A stretch of DNA of 64,000 nt from Mesodorylaimus sp. YZB2_4 (taxonomy: Eukaryota; Nematoda; Enoplea; Dorylaimida; Dorylaimidae). The notes beneath the pieces are model-generated. The model ran no database searches, was not told the DNA's origin, and saw only the letters and a list, made by a program, of their open reading frames with translations. Made by a program: the position numbers and the translations under genes. Below are positions 1 to 10,444 of the stretch, piece by piece. Where the stretch lies: assembly GCA_030248295.1 (NCBI GenBank), contig JASANH010000209.1, positions 930,001 to 994,000 on the forward strand. The letters are read 5' to 3'. Numbering within the stretch: position 1 is the first letter of the stretch; the number at the start of each line of letters is the position of its first letter.

Positions 1-366
1 ATCAGACGCATGGCTGTGATCGCATGTGTGATTGTTTGACTCCGTTCAAAACAGTGGCTTTTGGTTTGCTTGAAGATAATACATTTCCTCTCGGTTTTTT
101 CTCTCTCCGATAGATGTATTATACATACGTGGTACAAACCTAACTATCGGTTGGGATTTCGCTCGAGAGGTGTGGTTTGGTAGTCAAACTGGACAGTCGA
201 ATGATTATAATACTCATTAAGATACCAATGGCTCACTTATACCCCCCCCCCTGTGCTAGCTTGCTTGCGCTCTGTCCCTTCTTTTGCATGTTTGCGCCCT
301 TTTTTATGCGCCCTAATTACTGATGCGCCCTTCTTGCTGCGCTCTTTTTGCGTGGAATCGACATGA
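1..366. other. AT-rich stretch, no gene recognised
   Basis: I see no coding region or RNA gene here. There is a poly-C run near 241 and a stretch near 290-350 in which 'gcgccc' recurs several times. It ends where the LINE relic begins. Confidence 0.5.
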
Positions 367-890
367 GTCAGCTTGAGCGCGCTCAACATTATGCTGCACG
401 TGTGTATCTAAACGATTTTAGTGACTTATGATGAAGCTTTGCAGAAACTAGGTTGGTCTTCTCTTTTAGTAGGAGGAAGCGCTTGAAGCTTTGTCAATTT
501 TTAAACTTTCACCGCGGCTTTCATGGTTTTTACTTTTATGATGAGCCAGGCTGGAATCCGATTGTTTGCGGGTACGCAGCAGAACGTTTCAGCCACATTG
601 TTTAGTCGTTTCACGTCATTTCAGCGAGTCTTATAAGCAAAATTTTATGTATTCTTGCGTAAATATGTGGAATAACCTGTCACTTGAAATTGCCTTATCT
701 GATTGGTCCCGCTTTCATTAACTTATGTCGAGCGCCCAGTTTCAAAATTGACTTTCAATTTCTTTTGAATAACTTTTATCTTCAGGGAGTTAATTATTGC
801 TTGACTTTACTGTATCATTGTCAATTATGTTTCTTATCCCTCGAGTGCGCGTTAGTGTTTGGATAAGAATAAAGCATATTGAATGAATGA
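367..890 (+). mobile_element. LINE (non-LTR) 3' relic with tail
   Basis: Frame-shifted fragments read like the C-terminal end of a non-LTR retrotransposon ORF2: LERAQHYAARVYLNDFS (about 371-421), then ALQKLGWSSLL (about 437-470), and later a 'SYKQNFMYSC..NMWNNL' stretch (about 630-680). This is the usual order of an 'ERVQ', 'LGL..L..RR' and 'WN.LP' tail. In-frame stops and shifts show it is dead. The non-coding end (about 820-890) carries 'tgtcaattatgt..ctta..ccctcgagtgcgc' followed by a short GAATGAAT-like repeat. The same tail is found on the tRNA-headed SINEs in this window, for example at 53164-53232. A related ORF2 fragment lies at 55119..55436. The clade cannot be assigned because the catalytic RT motifs are absent. 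Confidence 0.6.
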
Positions 891-939
891 CGCCTATTCG
901 AACAGTGCTTAGTTAGTCTAACGTCCAGACTATAGTCGG

Positions 940-1140
940 CCAGCGCCCAGTTGATCGTGACCGCGAACACCTCGACCATGGTGGCTGGCAGGGTGCATGT
1001 TTGTAGGCGGCGAGTGACAATAGCTGGATAGTCCCACTGTCGAGCAGGCCTCGGCGAGGGTTCTGATACACATTGTAGTGAGCATCGATTCAGGTCCAGT
1101 CTTCCACTATTCATGCTCAGCAACAGGCTGGCGAGCAGTG
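940..1140 (+). repeat. Interspersed repeat family R2, copy 1
   Basis: The stretch from 'accatggtggctggcaggg' through 'ctcggcgaggg' to 'cagcaacaggctgg' recurs at about 9092-9220 (+) and inverted at about 3065-3175. A weaker piece lies at 13345-13380. No coding capacity was recognised. The end adjoins sequence shared with the downstream flank of the truncated copy near 10026. Confidence 0.55.
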
Positions 1141-1554
1141 AACTAGAATGGGTCCGAACCAATTCACCATTGCCTCCGCGTGGCCAATGAACCTTTTGTC
1201 TCAGACATCACTCGCTTAAAGCTGTTTCGAGTATCCAAGCAAGCGGTCGACATTACTGGTCAGCGAGCAAAAGCGAGAACACTGAAGTGACGGACAATAA
1301 CACTCCCTCTCCTGATTTTTCTTGTTTTACAGAAATGAAAGAACCTGAGCGAATTCAACCTCGAATTTTATTACGCTCAAATGCATCTTTTCTAAAACTG
1401 TGCCTGGTCTGACACATAAATGCACACGTGGCCAAGTATAGTTCGCTATGGGTCAAAGACTAACGATAAGCATGACATGCGACTCTTGGGTGAAGTGTGA
1501 AACAGTGACTAAAACGTCACGTCGCATCGCATCGAACTGTTCTTCACTTGCAGG

Positions 1555-2729
1555 TTAAGGGACATAATTGTAGTGGGTGCATTGTCCGTTCGGGGCAATC
1601 ACTGATTTGCAGCTCACGCATTCGTCGAGGATCGACAACGTGAACAGCTCGCACAAATGATCATGGCAAGCTGCCACATTCTGTTTAAAGTTGAAACTTC
1701 GACACCAATTTCTATTCGTGCAGGCGTTGGCGCAATCCTGGGGCTGTGTAGCGGGAAAAATCTCGATCGGGGTCTCAGTCATACAAATGTTGCTCTTCGT
1801 GTAATTTTGTTCGGCGACTAAAAGGAACTGATTATTTCGAAATTTTCTCTTGTTGAGCAGCTTGTTTGAGGAACTGAGATTCAGGGTTGTGCCCTTTGCG
1901 AGATGCCTTGATAAGCACTGGAAGACACTAGCTTTGCAACACCTTCTTCCTAGCGCTGTACGGAGGTATATTTCTCCCTCGAAAATCGTACCTTTGACCG
2001 CATAGATTTCTCATCACTCAATACTTGGTTGCTTAGCACTGATTAGCAGAATGGTGGGAAGGGGGTCTGCACAGTCTGCTGCAAACTATACTTACGAGTG
2101 AATTGGCACAGGGGAGCCAAATTCTTTACGCACAGCTCGTCCTTGAAAACAAAGTTCTGGGGACTTTGTATCCAACAACTGATGCAATACTCGTCCAACA
2201 GAGGGTCGCCCTCGCCGCACATGTGATACGTGATCCATGTGTCGCGTGCCCGAATTTTAGGCCCATTTATAGTCGAATCATGCCAGAAAGTTGTATCTGG
2301 TGTGACAGCGCACGGGTCACCAGTCCCGTTAACACGGCGGAGGGCAACATGTAGCTGGAATTTTCCGACTACCTAAACGAAAGATGTCTTGGGTTTTTAG
2401 AGATGCAAGTAAGGCACCCACTTACCGCTGACATTTGAGCGATTTTTCCCATTTCGCTGTCGGTATGTATTTGAGCGAGAATTGCGCCGCTGTCCTCGCA
2501 TTTCGCCCACGCGCTGTCCCAGGCAGTACCTGTTGTCGAAATGAAGAAGCATCGGCCACCATCCACCACACCCTTCAGTTTGGAACAGTCAGCGACGCTG
2601 CACAGTGCTGCAAACGATATGTTGATTCCTTCAGCAGATATTGGGCTGCACAGAGCCTGCATTACCTTGACCATGTCCGAGGAAAAGAGTGATAATGAAT
2701 AGAACAGAGCAGATACTATCGGCCTGCAT
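1555..2729 (-). CDS. Secreted C-type lectin-PAN protein, gene C (4 exons)
   Basis: Predicted secreted 268-residue protein. Exons on the minus strand are 2729..2666, 2628..2426, 2372..2096 and 1817..1555. Phases join cleanly (1, 0, 1) and match the two paralogues. I start at the ATG at 2729, in frame with a hydrophobic stretch (VLFIITLFLGHGQ). The sites corresponding to the paralogues' ATG are ATA here, so the start has moved. Exons 2-3 form a long-form CTLD: paired N-terminal Cys, 'GGRCFFI', 'W..AW.KC', 'FWHD', and terminal 'C..NLAPLCQF'. No EPN/QPD sugar-binding triplet is visible. Exon 4 is a PAN/apple-like module (CANACTNRNWCRSFNF). The acceptor of intron 1 reads 'gaag' where the paralogues have 'gtag', which is the weakest point of the model. 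It lies head-to-head with the gene at 6629. Ligand and tissue are unknown. Confidence 0.75.
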
Positions 2730-3980
2730 TGTCCCTCACGCAGCAGTGAACTGACGAGCAGCCTGCCGTGAGGACCCGACTGACTTCTGCCGGCCAGAAA
2801 TCCTATGCTGTGCACACGTAGCCTGGTCGAGTGCTCACTGAACAGAATAGGATCCTTATCAGCCAAGACGGTTAACGAGCACGTTGCACCAGCGCCAAGC
2901 ATACTTACAAACGATGGTGGAGAAAAACAAAAGATTTATTGATCACAATGGTGAATTGAGTTGGACTTATTGCGGGACACTGCTCGCCAACCCGTTGCTA
3001 GCCATGAATAATAAGTGACCTCGAATCGACGACAGCCTTGCTTGAAGAAGTGCAGGTTAGTGCTAGCACGTAGGACGTCCCTTGGACCCTCGCCGAGGAG
3101 CATGCTCGATTTTGGGCCTACCGTCGCTCGCCGCCCACACCTATGCAATCCACAGGTCATCATGGTCATGGTGCAATGAGAACATGCCGCAAATGCAAAT
3201 ACAAAATGTTATGTAATCTTGAATGGTTGCGCAGCTAATATTTCTATTTCAGTGCTTTTTTGTTGTGTGATCCGGAGACACTCGTGCCCTCAAGCAGGAA
3301 GACACAAACCATTCTTTGGGATGGATGAGGAAGGTGGGAATGGGAAATGATCTGAATCGGAGTGGTACTTCAATTTTATGAGCATCACTGAAATCAAGGC
3401 GAAAACATGAACCTGTTTGTCTTCTTACGTTCTAACTGAAACTCGTTCTATCTATCTTTTCAAAAGATGTGGTTCCGATGCGCGACAAATGACCGCGTGC
3501 ATTATGACCGCAGACACTGATGACCGCGGCGACAAAAGACCACGTGTTCCTATTTTGTCACATATGAATCAGGCGTGAATGTTGGTCAACCATCTCAATC
3601 GGACAAATATTCTAATTTATGCATAGATTTTGTTTCGGCTGGCGAGTGGACCTTTTCCTGCTAATTTCCAGGATCTTGAACGATTTTCGTTTCTGACTTC
3701 CCTGCTGCATCCGCAGTGGGGCGATATTTATTCCCACTTGTCCACTCGACGAGATGGTTTGGGTCAGCCGTGGGTTGGGGCTTCATCATCAGAAACCCTT
3801 TTAGGACTGGCCGTGAGGGTGTTCTGGACAAATATGCTACACAAACCATGGCACACCAGATCAGGCCCCATGTTTGAGAGACATCTAGTCCTTCCCAATA
3901 TGGCGATAGAGGGCCTACCCGAACTGATCTGAGAAACAGTACCAGCCGTTTGCTATGGCGGCCGAATATGTTCTGGGGTG
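2730..3980. other. Intergenic region upstream of gene C
   Basis: No gene recognised. About 3065-3175 is an inverted copy of repeat family R2. About 3290-3390 ('gatgaggaaggtgg', 'gggaaatgatct') recurs at about 8268-8372 in the same orientation. Near 3475-3545 the word 'tgaccgc' recurs four times. Open frames here, including 3630..3932, show no recognisable domain or splice logic. Confidence 0.5.
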
Positions 3981-4354
3981 CCGTATGTCCAAGGTTGCCG
4001 ACTGTCCAGCCTTGCCGACCGTCCAGGGTTGCCGACTAATGTTTAAGGATACGGGAGAGGTCAAACCCGTCCCATGTTGCCGACTAATGGTCATCTACAG
4101 TATACAAAATATGATGCGCAAGTACATTTTCTGCTCTAAAAGTTTATCGAAAACTGTGCGCACTGTACCACATTGGATGTACTGTAACAGAGGCGCCGCG
4201 TTGCTTTTTTTTGAAAATTTTGCGGAATTTGTTGCGGAAAGTATTCTCGAAAGATGAACACAATTCACGGAAATCTTAACATGCTGGTTTGCAAAAGTTG
4301 AACTGAGGCTAATCATTTTTATTTTTACTCTATCAATATATCCCCCCTTGGCGG

Positions 4355-4522
4355 GTTCATGTTCATGTTTTACCACATCACCAAACGCTTATGCGCACTC
4401 GAGGGTGAAGGGACACATTTTACACGAAATGATTTACCGGCCCGCGAGTCGAACACTCGCCCGTAACTGCGCACCTGGCGTGAAAGGCAGTCGCCTAACC
4501 CACCAGGCCACGAGGCCGGTAC
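4355..4522 (-). mobile_element. tRNA-headed SINE (family 1)
   Basis: Read on the minus strand, it begins with a tRNA-like head (A-box 'cgtggcctggtgggttagg', B-box 'cgagtgttcgactcg'), continues through 'tgtcccttcaccctcgagtgcgc', and ends in 'ggtaaaacatgaacatgaa'. It is closely related to the copy at 30990..31155. It is nested in the MULE-like element, so it inserted after that element. It is not a functional tRNA because the acceptor stem does not close. Confidence 0.75.
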
Positions 4523-4536
4523 AGGTGGGCAGGCTG

Positions 4537-4650
4537 GGTCCGAGGACGAACAACCATGCAAAGGGCTGGAATAACAAAACGAACCACGACTTCCTTACCC
4601 AGCCCTCAACACATTCTTGCATTGTCTGCACCCGAGCGCGAGCTCCAGTC
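4537..4650 (+). pseudogene. MULE transposase fragment
   Basis: One open stretch contains GPRTNNHAKGWNN then 'NHDFLTQPS'. It aligns with the better-preserved fragment at 9515..9682 (RTTNHAEGWHSNLN). Only the C-terminal piece of a transposase remains; the catalytic part is absent. Confidence 0.55.
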
Positions 4651-4837
4651 AGGTACGCCGTTGTAGGTACGAATCAAAATGCATTTAGCACAGTTCATAC
4701 ACTTTGAATTTCGCGCCCATCGCGCTTCTTACCATTAGCAACAAAGGACGGCTTTGACCCCTCCCGTATCCTTATACATTAGTCGGCAACCCTGGACGGT
4801 CGGCAAGGCTGGACGGTCGGCAACCTTGGACATACGA

Positions 4838-6628
4838 CAAACTCGGATACTGCGTGGCGGCCGACTCTCGCCTCACTATCAGATGTCCACCACAGGGCAG
4901 TCAATCCCTCCACATTGCCATTGGTCAGATGAGCACACACCTGGGTGCCCCAAATCACAGCAGAGGGATAAGCGATCTGCTTGGAAAGTGGTTCGAGATC
5001 GTCTTCACCAGCGACCACACACAGCAGACACGCGTCGGCGCATTTCCTAACAAAAAAATGCTGCAACATCTCTCAACACCCCTACACTTGCTGAAGAAAC
5101 GCAAACCCGAGAGGTTGACGTCTCTTAGCCAGGGCAGAGTATCAATTACAGTCTCCCACTCGACACAATCTGCCTGGCCAAGGGTTACGCAGGGTCTATC
5201 CGAGTCAGTTCACGAATTCACCTCACAGCTTCAGACCTTAGCTTCCAAAGCATAGCCATATGGTTCTAATAGGTTTTGCACGTTTTTATAATGGCATTCC
5301 GGCTTTGCATTTTTAACCTTCGTGTTATTTATCCTGTGTCTCTCGCTCCTAGAGTGCATGCATTTGCTTGGGCGGTGAGAAAAATATGACTATGACTATG
5401 TTAGTGAGCTAGCCACAAGCCCCCACAGAAACTAGATTATAATTGGTCTTTCTTGGGAACTGTGATAGAAAACGATTTTGCCGAGCTTTCAACCCTGACA
5501 AGTGATAGATTCTCAAAGAATCATATCAGCCCGAGCGGGGCCAGTCGAGGCACTGTCATAACTTGCCCTCGGACATCAGGGGCAAGATGACTGTGATGAA
5601 GAAGACCATGTTTGGCCAGTGTAATCAGTGAAGTCTCATTGAGCGAGCCGCAGCCAACATCGACAACTCACAAATCAGGTGTGCATCAGCCTCGAGTCAC
5701 GCTCGACTTGCCATCTTGAATTTCCTTATATGAACACCTCAACCAGGCCACATCTCTCCCCCCCAGACCAGGGGCCCAGATAAGGGCCGCTAGGTGCGCC
5801 ACGGCCGCTCACGCTACGTGCGCACTTACTGTATAGGGGAGGATTTGACTACCGCCTGGGTAAAAATTTATGTTTCATTTACGTGTTAGTGCAATCGAGT
5901 GCACTCTGGAGCTCGAAGGTCTCTGAAAGCACATAAAACCTGTCATGCCTTTGAGACCTGAAAAGCATCCAAGGCGACCCTGCTGTCACGAGAGGCGTAC
6001 TGTGTGGTCAGGTGAAGTATAGTCGATTCGAGATGGAACACAAATTCGAGCAGTGACAAGTTGTGAAGACGACTTGGACATCAGAGTGAGTGGAGGGCTT
6101 GGGTATTGTCTCGTAGTAAGCATACAGACAGGATCCTGGGACAAGTCTATCCTGATGCATAATACATGTTGCAAGGCGACAATCCAACCGCGTCGGTCAG
6201 CCCTCTGTCAGACACCAAACTAGTCTCTTCTAGAATACATGGGTCAAGGCGCGTACATAGTTTGGAAATCGTTCAATGAACCATTGTTCTTGGCCCGAGT
6301 CATAATGTAGTCTAGTTCGAAGACACAACGGAACTTAAGACTGGACATGAATCTTGCCCAGCAACCAACGCCAAGCCAACGCCATATCTCATGTTTTCTT
6401 AACGTCATCCGCTTGCCGATGTCGATGTCTTTCTAGCCCATGCTAGGCGCAACGAGGTTACAAAAGTACCATTTAATACACATATTCGTGCTGTACTATT
6501 CAGCGAGCACCCGAGTCGAGGTAGGTCGCAGGGTTCTGACAGCATCAGTCTGCTGTGCTGCAGGGAAAGGTGACGTATCTGCTTGTTTCAGAGAACAGCA
6601 CTATCCCTGAGAAAAAGTGGCAATAAAG
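4838..6628. repeat. Upstream part of duplication unit 1 (repeats, no gene)
   Basis: No coding gene recognised. From about 4890 the sequence is duplicated at about 13870 onward: 'cattggtcagatgagcacacac', 'tgacaagtgatagattctcaaa', and the 190-bp block 5500-5690 versus 14480-14670. About 5720-5960 holds a decayed tRNA-headed SINE (B-box 'gaggatttgactaccgcct', tail 'atcgagtgcact') shared with 14700-14900, so the SINE predates the duplication. About 5090-5230 contains part of the 'aacccgagaggttgacgtc' repeat family seen also at 32265, 14250 and 34780. Confidence 0.6.
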
Positions 6629-8171
6629 ATGGTCACTACCTTCACTATTCTTTTTACCACCGCCTGTTTCATCGGTCACAGTCAAGGTAGTGCAGTGTTG
6701 ACAGCCCTCTGTCTACTGTAGGAGTCAGCATTCCGTTTACAGCCCTCTGCACCGTGCCCGAGTGCTCCCGAGAAAAGGGTGTGGTGGATGGCGGCCGATG
6801 CTTCTTCATTATCACAGACAGTCCTGATTGGGAGAGAGCCTGGGAGAGATGCAAGGATAAGGGCGCAATTCTCGCTCAAATACATACTAATAGCGAAATG
6901 GAAAAAATCGCTCAAATGTCAGCGGTAAGTTGGTGACTTACTTGTTTCTCAAAAAGCCAAATACAGTTTCGTTTAGCTCGTTGGCAGACGAAGACTGAAT
7001 GTTGCCCTCCGCCGTGCCAGTGGGACGGGTGACCCGTGCGCTGTCACGCCAGACACCACTTTCTGGCTCGATGATGATGGTGATGATGATTCGACTATGA
7101 ATGGCTTCAAAATTAGGGCAGGCGACACGTGGATAAGAAATCACATGTGCGGCGAAGGCGACCCTGCATTGGACGAGTATTGTATGAGTTGCTGGATAAA
7201 TAGCCCTCAGAACTTTACTTTCCGCGACAGTTTTTGCACCAACGAAAAATTTGGCGAGGTTCCCCTGTGCCAATTTACTCGTAAGTTTAGCATACAGCAG
7301 ACTGTGCATCAAGTTTTAGCATGGTGACCAAAATTCTCGAAATAAGCGCATATGACACTAATTTTGCGATGCGTGAAACATTGCACCACTTGGCTTACTT
7401 TGGGGCCTTTTCTATTGTAAGCAGCTAAGCCACGCAAATTTGAATGCAGGATTTTCTAGCCATTTCAAGGCTGACCTACCACTTAAAATTTGAATTTCCC
7501 GCTTCAAGCCGCTAATGACAGTTTTTACATAGACAAAATATTTCTCACCTCAAAACCTTTGCGAGTCTCGCTTTTGAGAGCTTCTTCAAACAGTATGAAA
7601 AGAAAACCATTAAACTCAAGAAACCCTGCCGAGACAAAACTTCTGCCGATACGACTTGCGCACAAGCTTTACAGAGAACTTTTTATTTATTGTATGTTAA
7701 AGTATCAGAAGCGGATTTAAGCGGGAAATTAAAATTTTCTGGTGTACCAGTTCTGTAAAGCGGTCTCTAATGGACGCTAAAAAGGAAATCTTGTAAAATC
7801 GATTCAGTGCTAGCTCAATGCATCTTCCACAGTGCACAATCCTGGATTTGATTTTACCAAACAAGCTGCTCATTGAGTAACAATTTTTTAAAATCAGTTT
7901 CCTTTTAGTTAAAGAACAAAATTACACGAAGAGCAACATTTGTATGACTGAGACCCCGATCGAGGTATTTCCCGTTGCACAGCCCCAGCATTGCGCCAAT
8001 GCCTGCACAAATCGAAATTGGTGTCGAAGTTTCAACTTCAAATTGAATGTGGGAACTTGCAATGATCACAAGTGCGAGCTGTTCACATGGTCGATCCTCG
8101 ACGCGTGCCCGAACTGCCCATCAGTGGTGGCATCGAACGGACAATGCACCCACTACAATTACATTCCGTGA
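6629..8171 (+). CDS. Secreted C-type lectin-PAN protein, gene A (4 exons)
   Basis: Predicted secreted 275-residue protein. Exons are 6629..6686, 6722..6924, 6977..7280 and 7909..8171. The first two introns are only 35 and 52 bp. The start ATG opens a signal peptide (MVTTFTILFTTACFIGHSQ) cut by intron 1 in phase 1. Residues about 25-188 form a long-form CTLD: 'CTVPEC', 'GGRCFFI', 'W..AWERC', 'FWLD', 'CWIN', and final 'SFCTNEKF..VPLC'. No EPN/QPD motif is visible, so Ca-dependent sugar binding is doubtful. Residues about 201-275 form a PAN/apple-like domain (CANACTNRNWCRSFNF) ending in 'CTHYNYIP'. Compared with its tandem copy at 15481 it has an extra acidic run (LDDDGDDD) from a GAT-repeat expansion after the CTLD tryptophan. 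A role in pathogen or host-surface recognition is plausible from the domains only. Downstream is a variant polyA signal (AATATA). Confidence 0.85.
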
Positions 8172-9223
8172 TGAGCTATTGTGACTGACCTCCATTAGCA
8201 TGCCAGCACAGTTGGCTTTTTGAGGAATATAATTATCATCATGCTTTGATACCTGAAACACTAGTCGAAGAACAAGACGCGGACCGTTCTTTGAGGTGGA
8301 TGAGGAAGGTGGCTTTGAGCGTTTTTGGGAAATGATCTAAATTGGAGTGGGAGCTCGATCTTATGAGCATGTTATCGACCTACGTTGGAGTAGAGTCTCA
8401 CGCGCATGGAAGCACGCTCAGACATCGTCAAGCGTTTTATGAATGGCGCAACATAGGACTAGAGTGTAAAACCATAGGCGAGGGGAGGGCCGCATGTTTT
8501 GCGTGTGAGCCCTATGGAAAAGATAATGGGACGTTATTGTACCGAGTTGGGTGCAGCATAACATGCGGTTATATGCAGTACCCCCCTGAAAAAGGCTGTT
8601 CATTGGGTACTACTCACAACTGACTCCGCTGAACCGTCCACCAACTGCTTTTATACTCAAGCTGACACATGCCGCTGAATCTAGCAGCCGCGCGGTAATT
8701 CAGCCCTGCATACCACACATGTTTGTGTTTTTATGTTCTACCTGGAATCCATGTTTTCTATGTGAAATTTTCACAGTCCGGGCCGCCCGCGAAAAGCGCG
8801 AAATTGAGGCGATTACAGTAACCTGCTGCCCAAATGAGCAGAACCTTGTCGTTCACGAGGTTGGTTACCCGAAAGCCCTTTTCAAAAGATGTGGCACTGA
8901 ATATATGGTGCTGCAGTGTAGGGCATTCTAGAAGTAGCCCCTCTCTGGCTGATAGGGCAGCCAAGGAGTGGCTACTGCGTTACCAGGGTCAGGTCCCCGT
9001 CTCTGGCCAGTTGGTCTGTCCGGTAGAGGGGGAAGCAGGGTGCTTTAGGATCGATATACAAGTTCGTACTGGAGTTGTGGCGCCCTCATACCACGACCAT
9101 GGTGACTGCTAGGGTGCATGTGTGTAGGCGGAGTGACAACAGCTATCGAGCATTGTCCTCGGCGAGGGCCTGATAAGGATCGACTCAGGCCCAGTCGTCT
9201 AATATTGGTGCCCAGCAACAGAT
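8172..9223. other. Intergenic; possible small Cys-rich exon at 8430-8623
   Basis: The 3' flank of gene A is followed by a repeat at 8268-8372 shared with 3293-3390. About 8462-8623 (+), after a possible acceptor 'ggactag', stays open and encodes a Cys-rich segment (CFACEPYGKDNGTLLYRVGC, then 'SITCGYMQYPPEKGC'). No signal-peptide exon was found, so I do not call a gene. About 9092-9220 is a copy of repeat family R2. Confidence 0.4.
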
Positions 9224-10025
9224 TGTGAGACGTTCCCCCACTTGGTCGATTCCCCCACCGAGACGATTCCCCCACCATAATTTTGCACCTGATGTACAAT
9301 GTGCAAAAGGCAATATGTCTTAAGGAATGCTGCCTGCTGATACGCCAATACAAGCTATGTAACTAAAAGACCAGACCAGTTTTATCTGCATCTAGGCTTA
9401 GTACTGGTAATCAATAAATAAGAGAGTATGCGCATGTAGGCAGTGTTTTTTGGTGAATGTATGACTTGGAACAGTTGGTTGTTTGGCATATATCCGATTC
9501 AAATGTGGAACCATTTCGCCAATATTTCGAGAATTGACCCTCAGCGAATTGACTCGCCTGGTCCAAGGACAACGAACCATGCTGAGGGATGGCATAGCAA
9601 CTTGAACCGTGATGTTGGACATTCGCATCGAGCACTCTCCACCTTCTTGCACTGGCTGCAGAGAACTCGTCATGTCACACAGGTACTTATATATTCTTTG
9701 CTACCCATATAAAAATACTGCATAATCGTCTGGTAGGTTCGTATCACGCAGTTAGCCATTGGAGCACAGCCGCAAGGACGAGATCCGCGTTATCAAAGAG
9801 TAGATGAACAGATTGGAATCGCGAAGCAAACCTTTCTAGATCGCTATTACAACATGGCATTGCAGCATGGCGATCAGATGATGGTTCAAGAAATTATGGC
9901 GTATTTGAGGCATATTTCACACCTTTTAGGATGATTGACGACCGTTGTTGCATGTGTATTTGTTCAAAGACGGAGCTCAGAATAGCCGCAATTTCTTGCC
10001 ATTGTTTAAGGGGGAATCGTCACGG
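9224..10025 (+). mobile_element. MULE-like element inserted into duplication unit 2
   Basis: R2 repeat sequence continuous in unit 1 (about 1040-1140) is interrupted in unit 2: it stops near 9222 ('cagcaacag') and resumes at 10031 ('agcaacaggctgg'). The roughly 800-bp insert begins with repeated 'gattcccccacc'/'acgttcccccac' and ends with the inverse 'gggggaatcgtcacg'. Inside is the 3' part of a transposase gene. Short imperfect termini, unlike the 92-bp arms of 3981..4837, suggest a different or truncated subfamily. Confidence 0.5.
9443..9934 (+). pseudogene. MULE-type transposase, C-terminal fragment (2 exons)
   Basis: Exon 9443..9682 encodes 'YPIQMWNHFANI' and 'RTTNHAEGWHSNLNRDVGHS' followed by 'FLHWLQRTRH'. 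This is the conserved C-terminal signature of Mutator-like transposases that carry FLYWCH/MULE domains. A GT..AG intron (9683..9736) joins in phase 0 to 9737..9934 ('QLAIGAQPQGRDPRY', 'MAYLRHISHLLG', stop). The N-terminal and catalytic DDE regions are missing, so this is a remnant rather than an active transposase. Confidence 0.6.
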
Positions 10026-10444
10026 GCCCTAGCAACAGGCTGGGGGGGGGGACGCAGTGACCTAGAATAGGTCCAAACCAATTCCAACCAACCATTGGGG
10101 TCTCCGCTTTTATTTTGTCTCTTGAAACACTGGCTACAAAACGATTCGAGTATCCTAACAGCCGTTCGGCATCACTGATCAGAAAGCAAAAGCTGGAACA
10201 CTGATGTGACGGACAACAAAACTTCCTGTCCTGACTTTTCTTGTTTGACAGAAATAAAGAGCCCGGGTGAATTCAACCACAATTCTTATTGCCCTCGACT
10301 CATACACGTGCACGTGGCCAAAGTATAGTTAGGCCATGGGTCAAACACTGTCAGCATGCCATGCGAGCATGCCACGGGTTTAACCGCCCACAGAAAAGTG
10401 ATTGTCTCGTCAAGTCGCATCGAACTATTCTGTACTTGCAGACT

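Larger units (their letters stand above)
3981..4837. mobile_element. Mutator-like non-autonomous element with ~92 bp inverted repeats
   Basis: 3981-4072 and 4746-4837 are near-identical inverted repeats of about 92 bp. Each contains a subterminal array of 'ttgccgac.gtccag' units followed by 'actaatgt.taaggatacgg'. Between them, about 4537-4640 (+) encodes a fragment (GPRTNNHAKGWNN) resembling the conserved C-terminal 'RTNNHaEGWHnrLN' stretch of MULE transposases. A SINE sits between this fragment and the left arm. Long terminal inverted repeats are typical of MULEs. I could not identify the 9-bp target duplication, so outer boundaries may extend further. Confidence 0.65.

Noticed and set aside
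2666..2729. Gene C as a pseudogene
   Set aside because: The paralogues' ATG is ATA here, but an in-frame ATG at 2729 restores a signal-peptide-like start and all later exons are intact, so I kept it as a gene.
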